Shown: piece by piece, positions 50,351-59,240 of the stretch
Layout: each line of letters starts with the position of its first letter
How positions within the stretch are numbered: position 1 is the stretch's first letter
Source: Membranipora membranacea
Lineage: Eukaryota > Bryozoa > Gymnolaemata > Cheilostomatida > Membraniporidae
Reading direction: 5' to 3'
Assembly: GCA_914767715.1 (NCBI GenBank)
Contig: OU612066.1
Location: 10,237,001-10,301,000 of the forward strand
Length of the DNA: 64,000 nucleotides
Notes under the pieces: model-generated
Seen by the model: the letters and a program-made list of their open reading frames with translations, nothing else
Database searches by the model: none
Told to the model about the DNA's origin: nothing
Translations under genes and position numbers: made by a program

Positions 50351-50866
50351 ATGGCAGAGCCATCAGCATATGCCTTTATGCCTAGAAGGAAAAGGGATAT
50401 TGGTGATGTTGAGTACCCTGATCTCAGTGATACAGCTAGTGAGGAAGATGAAGAGGAAGTTGGTGTTACAGCTAGTTCTCCTTCTCTTCCTGTGGAATGT
50501 ACAAGGGACACCAAACTTGTAGAACCTGCCTCACAGGAACAATAATGTGTGTTTTAAAACTGGCTTCTGTGGCTGAAGCCATTTCTGACACTGCAATTAA
50601 GCTTGCATGGAGACAGACCCAGAAAAATGATGGGTACAGACAACCTGAGATGCTGCACTTTGCTCTCATGGAGAACAACCACTTTAGGTACCATGGATAT
50701 AGAAATTATATCTTTTTCATTCATGGTCACCTAGGGAAGCATAGACGGTTGTGTCACCAAACATCTTCGACACCGATTTCCAGATCCTAAAGGAGAGTAC
50801 ACAGGCTTCTTACCAGGAAGGAATGGTGATGTGGATGAGATCCTTTGTGCCCTCCATCAGCACTAA
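50351..50866 (+). pseudogene. P2X7 C-tail-like domain gene, frame broken twice
   Basis: The C-terminal part resembles the P2X7-type cytoplasmic (ballast-like) domain that invertebrate genomes carry in soluble or transposon-associated proteins. Three pieces lie in order: an N-terminal acidic piece from ATG 50351 (MAEPSAYAFMPRRKRDIGD, then DTASEEDEEEVG) open to 50545; a piece in another frame, about 50545-50745, with NNHFRYHGYRNYIFFIHGHLG; and, back in the first frame, 50747-50866 with GCVTKHLRHRFPDPKGEYTG and a TAA stop. The last two match the family pattern of FRY..YR....W.HG.LG followed by C......FP...G.Y.GF. The cysteine cluster normally found before this part is not recognisable. No credible introns explain the frame changes, so decay or sequence errors are likely. 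It contains no P2X channel segment. Confidence 0.6.
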
Positions 50867-51289
50867 CTCACTGTATTTATCTATGTAACCCCACAACGGC
50901 CCTTTTCAGAGCCATCATCTCTTTACCCAAAGAGTTTGTTCAACCTCATACGCACTGGTGTTGTAGTGTACAGTGCATATATATATATGCAGTTGATGCC
51001 TTGATCAGCCATCAGCAGGCCTTCATATGACAGCACATCCTTACAGTAGTCTCTCTCACGATCTCTGATCTGTGTACTGGTTGTAATAACACTATACCCT
51101 GTTCACGGTAAGTTAATGATAAATACACTGCTAACAAGCTCCAATGTATCATTACTATTTCATAGCCGTTGAATTTCGAAAGCATCCATCAGTTTCACCA
51201 AGTAGCATTACTGTATCATTTTTCATAAGCTTTGATAACTATTGCCAATTATATTGCTGACACTGGTCATAATGAATGAATGCTAATTG

Positions 51290-51475
51290 CTTACTCACAG
51301 AGGGCGGCACGTGAAGCCTGATGCTAAAGGCCCCCCTTCCGGTTTCAGTTTGCTCAGCGGTTTCCCTCCCTCCCCTACTCCCGGCTGGCTCGCCACCTCA
51401 GTGACAACGGGGGAGTCTAACCCCTCATGCACCCGTCGTCGCCACGTGAGGCCGCCTCTTTTACTTACTTCTTCA
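51290..51475. repeat. GC-rich block with inverted ends
   Basis: This stretch is much richer in G and C than its surroundings. It begins AGAGGGCGGCACGTGA and ends CACGTGAGGCCGCCTCT, which are imperfect inverted copies. On the minus strand it contains GGTTAGACTCC, close to a Pol III B box, with a weaker A-box-like TGGCGACGACGG upstream. It may be a MITE or a tRNA-derived SINE; neither is shown. It overlaps the end of the minus-strand transposase-like gene. Confidence 0.5.
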
Positions 51476-54400
51476 TTCGGCTGATGAAGTCTTTCCTGAG
51501 CTGCTCATGAGTTGGTGGGATCACTCGAGTTGGCCTCACTGCTTGGGTATCCTAGACAAAATGGAAATCATAAGATGATCTAGCCTAATGTTGATATGGT
51601 TGATGTATTTTAAATTGGATGAAAGATGTTGACTTACCAGTATCGATCAGATGCATTTTTGTAATTCCATTGAATTTATCATTGAAGCAACACACTAGTA
51701 AATTGTTTTTTTTTTGCATATCGTATTACACTGCACAGGATATCATGCGATTTTCTGCTGGGGATGATTAATTTTAAGTTACTTACTGGACGCTTTCTCT
51801 GCGTTGGTTTTTGAGCTGCGTCTAACACCTCAGCAGTCAGCAGTTTGACAAAGTTACGAGATTTCCTCTCGTACACTCTGGCACAGCGCCACTCCTTGGA
51901 GAACTTGTTCCAAGTTCTTTTAACTTTCATCTCTCCGTCATCATCTGTTTAGCAAAACAAATGGACTTTAATATTTAAACATCGGTGGATGGAGGAAAAA
52001 ACCATCTCACCAACTTATTAGACGATGGCATTTTAATTCCCCAATCTGATTTTGTGATCAATACTCGTCCAGCTGTGATTGGTATCTTTTCCATATGGTC
52101 AAGAGCATCTAAGTCGAACGGTAATTCCCATTTATTTTTTAGCACTTTCAAAATGATGAAGCGTAACTCACCGAGGAGCACCGGACGACCTGTGTTTTCG
52201 TTATGATCAATGACTGCTAGTCTGACACGAGCCTGGAACGAGGGCATATCAAAGTTCAGCCTCTTCGGAGCATACTTATTTGTCAAACTATTGATGTTCA
52301 TAATCATCCCTGTAAGTATATAAGATTAGAAGTAGTATTAGGCTATCCAGATTCCTCTGGACCATTCATGATGTGTATAAAACTTGGACGATCTCAATTG
52401 AAATAAATGTGATGTCTATCCCATAAGATTTGTCCGGTTGGTTGGTTGGTTGGTTGTTGGTTAGACCAATGCCCTGTCACACAATTAATTTTACCGTTAT
52501 ATTATAATTCAATTTTGACAATAGTTGTATGTATACAGAGAAGCTTGTGTGGTGAACTGACAGACCAGTGTGGATTGACTCTGACAATTTAGCCAGAGAT
52601 TTACGGAAGTGAGGTTTCTCCAGCTCCGTAATTAGAAGATTGTGGGCAGGGCTGCCCTTCTCGAGCCACTCCCATTGACGAATTTCATCTCTACAAATTA
52701 TATTGGTAGGTAAGTGAAACTTTTGTCACAAGTGGACAGAAATAGCAATCTGAGAGCCAACAGATTACTTTAGTTCATGCTCCCTATAAATATTTGTATT
52801 CAGATGTTCACAAAGTTGCCCTCTCTTTGGGTAAGGAAAACACGAGAGGACAACTTTAAAATATATATCATGTCTGATATTTTTCTGGCGTTCAGTCCTG
52901 TCAATCATTTCTCTTACCTGGACATGGGGTCGTGTAGGCACCGTTTGATAGCATCATACCCCTCAAACTCATGCTTGTTCACCACATGAAACCGGCAAGA
53001 GTCAAAAATCTGAACCAGCAGGTCCGGGTCTCCACCACAGTTTGAAGCGGCATACCACATGTGGTTGGTAATGTGTTTGATCCAGGGGAGGAGTTTCTTC
53101 TTGTTCTACAAAACCAACAATATATATATCTGGAATAAATCTGTATTTATCTCTATTCTCATGGCATGACACGACCTGAATTTTGATTCCACTTGGCATG
53201 AGCTTGCATCAAAATAATGCTATGACAGCTTCTATATAAGACCTTTCTCCCAGTAGGAAAATGCATGAAAGTTATTAATTTATATTGACCTAAGTTCTTA
53301 CCTCATTTGTGGCACCAGCAATCAGTTTCTTTACGAAACCCTTGCATACGTGCCACACATCTAGTTGGTGGTTCTTCTCCGGATGGACCGTTCTCATGTA
53401 GGCACCTATTCCTATGAAGAACAAATAATAGCAAATTATTATCATCGTTATTATATGGGTCGCTTTGTGTTCGGTGTGGATCTACAAACCAATTTTTCAT
53501 GGAAAATCCATAAAATTTCATAATTTACTACTCATAAGCTAACAATGTATATATCCCTTTTCCATTGAATGAATCACATGTGTAGTGTATATTTTACCTG
53601 TGTGCCCATCAGTAGCAACACAGCCTACTTTGTCACCTGCGGAGGTGATCTCCTCCAAGCCCTCGATGAAACCGGCTTTCTCAGCGGCAGTTGCGCTTCC
53701 AACTGTGCTGCTCTGTGTTACTATTACACACTTTTCCTGTTTCCTGCATATACAATTTAGATTGAATTATTAATAGTTTAAAATATAAATGTTTTGGTTG
53801 TTATTTCTTTTCTTAGGTGCAGTGAAGATGTTAGAGTATATCGATAAGCCTGGTACAAACAAGCACTGCTGACTGTTGGTAATCGCCTTCATTCTTTGTT
53901 GGAATCAATGATCTCATGACCAGCAAAGGCTGCTCTACTTACATAGTCTACGAACAGATAGTGGCAGTATCTGGCCGAATGTCCGGGTGAGTCGAATCGA
54001 CCATCACCTGTCACAACTACACGTTCATCCAAGAAATAGTTGTTAGAAATTATGTAAATTATTAGAATCAATGAGTGATTAAATAAGACATGGTTTCCAT
54101 TGCAAGAGTGAAGAGCTTGCTTTGTTATAAGGAACTTTGTTCCAAATGAATCGACACTGTAGTATTCACTATATAGTATAAATATATATATATATATATG
54201 TACTGCAAATACGTCCAAAATGCTAAATCTAATGATACAATTTTCCTGTTGCCAGTTGTGTTCTCTTTTTTGTCAGACAAGAACTCCAGGAACTTATTAA
54301 TAAAATTTGGGCAACTCCTTGCTTCAAGATATGTATTGCTGACTGTCCTTGCAATTGTATCACTAAACACATCAATCTCATTCTTAAAAGTGTAATTTTG

Positions 54401-54608
54401 TCTATTTTTCTAGAAATGACATACAGTAATCAGATGTTGTCCTGGAATCTGACAAGACAGAACTGATACAGGAATGTGCTGCTGGCGTAGATGTTGCTGG
54501 CTGCTCCTTAGGTGGTGGTGGGATGGCAGCAGGCGGTGGTACCTTAGCATAATCATGCTCACATCCAGCGATCTCACGACCTATTATGTCACACATGACT
54601 CCTTTTTC
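51465..54608 (-). CDS. transposase-like protein, GDGR-DSPG family, multi-exon
   Basis: Probable DDE-type transposase derivative of a family repeated in invertebrate and fish genomes; the superfamily (possibly Kolobok-like) is not certain. Minus-strand exons in order: 54608-54425 (tentative, Pro-rich, KVPPPAAIPPPP), 54016-53943, 53736-53598, 53411-53302, 53105-52918, 52690-52566, 52309-52172, 51944-51787, 51551-51465. All junctions keep frame and have GT..AG borders. Conserved blocks are TGDGRFDSPGHSARYC, GFIEGLEEI, VGCVATDGHTG, HQLDVWHVCKGFVKKL, LLPWIKHITNHMWYAASNCG, EKGSPAHNLLITELE, NKYAPKRLNFD and FQARVRLAVIDHNEN. The aspartates in TGDGR and ATDGH are plausible catalytic positions. The last exon ends RKDFISRMKK with TAA, but AA|GTAAGT there could also be a donor. 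Sequence upstream of 54608 may hold more exons (for example 54700-54800). No stop or frameshift interrupts the conserved part. Confidence 0.72.
52436..52465 (+). repeat. GGTT microsatellite
   Basis: Five or more consecutive GGTT units (GGTTGGTTGGTTGGTTGGTT) followed by GTTGGTTAG, in an intron of the minus-strand transposase-like gene. Confidence 0.85.
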
Positions 54609-55332
54609 CTGTGTGAATGTATTTTGAAATGAATACAGATATGGTTTGTGATTTATATTTCTTATACAGTTGCTTGAAAAAATACAACAGCAGGGTAGCT
54701 TCACTGCTAACTTTGAAAGGTGTAGCTGGTCTCATGATTGTTAGCAAAAGAGTTCTACAGACTTTGATACTTTTGTCACTGATCACTATAACATTCACAT
54801 CACTTGATTACCCAAATAAAAGCCAGTGAGTTGCCTTCTTTTACACTGTGGGAAGACAACTTTCTAAAAAATAAGCTAGTGAGACCAGGGAAGGGTAGGG
54901 TATACACATTGTATCCTTCAACAGTGATAGAGGCTAGACTGTCAAGGTCCCGAGCTGCTTATTGCTGATCACATACTCCTAGCAGCTCATGTGTAGGTTT
55001 ACCACCTGATAACTTACCGATAATAGAGGGAGAGCAGTGTGAGCATGAAAGAAAATAAAGTCAAATGAGAACTCGACTTTGCCACCATGGTGATTTTTAT
55101 TTCACCGCAAGTGAATAGAAGTGAGAAGTGCAAAAATAACTGTAATGAATTCAAAACAAGTGTTAAACATTGCCATTAATAATAAAAAACGAAGTTTACT
55201 TGCAACAGTCATAGGATGGTTATCAACAGTAGGCTAGAAAATAGAACAACACTTATGCAATAGTACCTGCCAGAACCCCTCGGCTTTTCACCGAGCTAAC
55301 GTCCCCACCTGATTGTATTTATCAGGCCATTC

Positions 55333-55371
55333 GCATGGCTATGTTACAAGCTGGCAGGCATGCCATGCGAA
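55333..55371. repeat. hairpin with CATTCGCATGGC arms
   Basis: GCCATTCGCATGGC on the left is answered by GCCATGCGAATG on the right, around about 20 bases (TATGTTACAAGCTGGCAGGC). Confidence 0.5.
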
Positions 55372-56250
55372 TGAAAGACCGTCAAAGAATTGATTATGAG
55401 AAATTTAGAGTGGTCCTGGGGACGATGGGTACATATACTGTCCAAACCTTTCACCTTCAATGACAACGATAAACGTTGCTGTTAAAAGGTTGACTATGGT
55501 ACTGCACACCCTAACATAGCCAGCTGCTCACAATCACACAGAGGTTTGCAGCAAAAATACTTTACCTTAGTCACAATCATTAGCAACCAAGGAGTAACAT
55601 ATACTCAATTACTAATGGAAGACTACTTCAGTTGTAGCACTCAGTCTTTTTGGAGGTTTGTCAAGATGGAAAAACATACTTTTTGGTGTGACTGAATAGG
55701 ACCATTGTCAGACATAGCCGCCTGTCTTAGCATACTAGGTCAGACCAACCAACCTTATGAAGGATAGTGTGATGACATGGAACACTCTAGGAACTGCCTG
55801 TGGCCGGTTGTTCTGCTTGGACTGCTAAGAATCATTCATTCATTTCAGCACATGAGCTATAAGTTGTATGCCTCATAAAGTATGTTATGACTCACCTCTT
55901 TAGTCTGTATGGCCAGAGAAGGCACAGCATGAGCAAGCAGAGCATACATGCTCTTACTCCCACACCTCACTCTTACAACACACTCTCTCTCAAAATGTCT
56001 GCTGCATTGAGTGGTTTTAGGTTGGCACTCTGGGCAAGGGTGGGCAGTTTACTACACCATAGAACAAAATCATCACCTGAAGTAGGGCAGAGAAATACAG
56101 GGTCTCTATAGGTCCTTGCCTGCCCACAAACAAAACATTTAGGTGCCATTGTTATTCAAAGATTACTTCTTTATTTGCTCAACACATTGAATTCCATATC
56201 TGGAATAGCATCATTAGCTTTCTTTTGCAAAACAAAGGGCTTGCAAAAAT

Positions 56251-56377
56251 AGCCAGTCCCTAGTAGCAATCTAGAAATGCCCTAATCATCGACACTGTAG
56301 GGGTATAATTACTGTTTGCAATTTTGTAAACAAGACAATTTCTCAGGCTTATTATTCATGCTACTAGGGACAGCCAA
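56251..56377. mobile_element. short inverted-repeat element with TCCCTAGTAGCA arms
   Basis: TCCCTAGTAGCA (56257-56268) is answered by TGCTACTAGGGA (56359-56370). The arms extend outward imperfectly as AGCCAG/CAGCC. About 90 non-coding bases separate them. No target duplication was recognised. Confidence 0.5.
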
Positions 56378-56766
56378 TCAGATAACAGTCAGATGAGTCC
56401 CTGTGTTTAGTGTCCTATACCGTATAACGCTATGATACTATTTCCATTCTAAGAGAAGACTCTAATTCAGTGGCTCAACAGTTAAAACCGAGGAAATTTA
56501 AATACCCACCAAACACTGTTTTGTGATTGGTTTGTGAATTTCAATTAAGCCAATCATCTTAGGTTTTTCTACTACGGAAACAAAATGGCGGATGAGAGTG
56601 TGCAACTGTAATATTTCAATATTTTTAATTTAATATTTATTTATTACATATAAATTTAGAAAAAGGAAGTCATCATGCATCAAATATTAAAATATAACTT
56701 TTGTGGTTGTAATCTGCTTTAACAAATTGACAGGGCGTGGTGTTATGTTCGAAGTCTGATCAGCCC

Positions 56767-56800
56767 TAGCCCGTCTTGTCAAGCTTGTCAAGACAGGCTA
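56767..56800. mobile_element. 34-bp TAGCC/GGCTA palindrome flanked by ATCAGCCC
   Basis: TAGCCCGTCTTGTCAAGC is followed by TTGTCAAGACAGGCTA, an almost complete palindrome. ATCAGCCC occurs on the left (56759-56766) and, after one extra A, on the right (56802-56809). Ends and flanking duplication agree with the 36236-36327 element. Confidence 0.65.
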
Positions 56801-57837
56801 AATCAGCCCATGGTGTATCTCAGGTTTTAACTCGGTAGAAAAATTATTTGTTTGAAGTGTACCTTTTCACGCTTGTCACTGGAAAATTCTGGAAACCCAC
56901 AAATTGCTACACCAACGGCTGCCTGTGAAAAGCAAGCTGCAAGTGCACTATCCAATCTCAAAAAATGATTTGTTGAAGATAGATTAGTTGGGATGCGGTA
57001 CTCCTGCACTCTGAGGCACCGGTCTTCATAGAGGGGGTGCAACTCCAAATTCAGCTGTATTGTATCGAACTTATATTATTATTATTATTATGTGTTTTTA
57101 TTGAGGTTTTCATATATATAAGCATATTATAAACTAATTTATCTAAGCAGGGCGGGCGTGATCCTGATCTTAGCAGCAGGGAGTTCGGGACATTTCATGA
57201 CCTCAATTTTTGTATTGATGGCCTGCTGTTTTCTAGCTGAAGTTGCGTGCATACATCCCAAAGCTGCCACCATATGCAACAAAGCGGAAGTGTGCAAGGG
57301 TTATTGAAACTTGGACATAGAACTAGGACATTGCGAGGTATTCAGCTGTCTGTCCAGCATGTTCACAGGGCCTCTCATTTAGAAGCCACTAATCTCTGCA
57401 AATCTGCTTTCCTAAATGGCTCACTCATTGATGGAACAATAATTATTCTGAATCAACAATTTGGGAGCGAATTTGTCTCATTTTAATACCAAACAAGCAT
57501 AAATGCTGGACGGTGTGATTGCAAGGATTTGGTTCAGAAAGCCATGATTATTCCAAAACAAAAGACCCTCGGCATTTTATTTCCATCATCCATCTCCCTG
57601 TTTCCATCTAGTCGCAAACTGTTCATCTTGGACAGTCGTGCACATAGATACTGTGCGACTACGGGAAAATGACATTTCACCATACGTATAAATTCCTCGA
57701 AATGTATTATTTTATTGGTTTTATATTTCAGAAAGTTGACATCGACATGCGAATAATCAGAATTTATTTCACTAAACTCCCTAGTATGAAGAATTGCCTT
57801 CCCTTTTTTACACAATAGTATAAAGTTATTGGTGCAA

Positions 57838-57895
57838 CCAAGGATTTCAAGAATCCTTGGTGCAAGGAGTTGTAGGTCTACAACTCCTTGCTTGG
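57838..57895. repeat. double hairpin
   Basis: Two hairpins stand side by side: ACCAAGGATT with AATCCTTGGT, then CAAGGAGTTGTAG with CTACAACTCCTTG. The second carries the AAGGAGT core found in other small palindromes. Confidence 0.65.
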
Positions 57896-58244
57896 CGCAA
57901 CAACACACAAACAAAACAACAACAGCTATTGGCCAACTTTGGTCCACTCAAGGGGTTCCACTCTTTAGTCCAATCAAAAATCAGAATAGAATGAATACAA
58001 AATGAAATCAGATGCAATTGAGACGTGGGAAGCACATGTATGTCTACTAGCAAGTAATAGTAGCACATATAGTTGCATTGGACTGACACTTTTTGGTCCA
58101 GTCTGTTGCTAGTGGAGCCTGTCTTGACACCTCCACAAACTAAGCTGGCTAATATATAAGGAGGGGGGGGGGGCTAGTCAAACATTGCCTGATACCCAGG
58201 TTTTTTTGAGTAGCGGCCTGTCCTGCCTGTGGCATCATCATCAG

Positions 58245-58283
58245 TGGACCAAGGAAGGAGTTTTTTACTCCTTGAGTGGACTA
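58245..58283. repeat. short hairpin (AAGGAGT core)
   Basis: CCAAGGAAGGAGT is followed by ACTCCTTGAGTGG around a run of T, another small member of the AAGGAGT hairpin class. Confidence 0.45.
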
Positions 58284-58757
58284 CTACCTACAAGTAGTAA
58301 CAAGGAATCGGTAGTAAGTTGACACTTACTCTTCAACCCCCAGGCCTCCCCATCCATAGGCATCTGCAGTGCCAAACATGTATACTCTGCAAAATGTTCA
58401 TGATAACAACTTTTCCACCCAATTCCTAGCGCCCCAAATCAAACAACTCAGGCCTCTTCAATTACAAGACAGAGTAGTAGTATTCATTCATTATTCATTC
58501 AAACATACACCACACTTTGCCAAGATCCAAACCCGACACAGAGATTGTTCTTGGTTGTGCCTGACAAAGTGTAGCATACACCACATGTTTGTACCTAGAT
58601 GCCTTGCACCTCAGGGACTTAGACAAACTCCCTGCTTCCTGCACAAACCATCAACCTCTGTTGCGAAATCACGTTGTCCGGATGCCTTTTATGCCTATTT
58701 GGCAGAAACACCAGATGCACCGGCAGTTGTCAAATAGGCAAAGTCGTCCTACTCCTA

Positions 58758-59001
58758 GGGGGTCTTTCAATTAGAATGAGCGATGCTTTACTAAAAGCAA
58801 GTTACCACCATCACATCGCTCAAAATTATCATTCACTTGGTCTTTCAATTAGACAAAATCGCTCCCGAATCGCTCACTCAGATTGTGTATAGTTCCATTA
58901 ATGACTGAGCGATACATGAAAGCGAGATCCTAGCAGGTATCGCTAACTCAGTGAGTGAGTGTTCAGATTGTGATTTTAGCTGTATCAATTGAAAGACCCC
59001 C
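58758..59001. mobile_element. 244-bp element with 15-bp perfect terminal inverted repeats
   Basis: It begins GGGGGTCTTTCAATT (58758-58772) and ends AATTGAAAGACCCCC (58987-59001), a perfect 15-bp inverted repeat. The interior repeats GAGCGAT, ATCGCTC and TCACTCA motifs, and GGTCTTTCAATTAGA occurs again near 58848. It has no coding frame. A flanking target duplication is not evident. Confidence 0.75.
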
Positions 59002-59240
59002 AAGATGGGTTTGTATACACATGGAGGCAATGTAGGCTCTAGATACAGTACCTCCTTTGATTTCGAACTATTCAAAGGATTACCCCTTCTCAATAATACA
59101 ATAAACAGACCCAAAAAAATAGTCATGTTCAAGAAGACAATGCTGTCGGAGCAATCCGTCTCACTTATATATTTTCACACAAAACATCAAAACCTGATGT
59201 CATCATTGTTATTTCACAGACTAAGAGATTGAAGGTGAGC

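Larger units (their letters stand above)
54609..59240. other. long stretch without a supported gene between the transposase-like gene and DUS4L
   Basis: No exon could be confirmed over about 4.6 kb. It contains inverted-repeat segments at 56257-56370, 56767-56800, 57838-57895, 58245-58283 and 58758-59001, and a hairpin at 55333-55371. A candidate isolated first exon (ATGGCGGATGAGAGTGTGCA at 56585) follows CCAAT-like boxes. A run of G with few interruptions lies near 58164. An acceptor (TTATTTCACAG, ending 59219) shortly before 59241 suggests a DUS4L 5'-UTR intron. Confidence 0.45.

Noticed and set aside
50351-50866. A P2X ion-channel gene
   Set aside because: No channel ectodomain or transmembrane segments are present; only the P2X7 tail-like domain is recognisable.
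54125-54370. Minus-strand frame with SDTIARTVSNTYLEARS as an exon of the transposase-like gene
   Set aside because: Its likely acceptor phase does not fit either neighbouring exon, whereas 54608-54425 joins 54016-53943 directly in phase.
57534-57947. 137-codon minus-strand frame
   Set aside because: Part of it is formed by the double hairpin at 57838-57895, and no family resemblance or splice sites support it.
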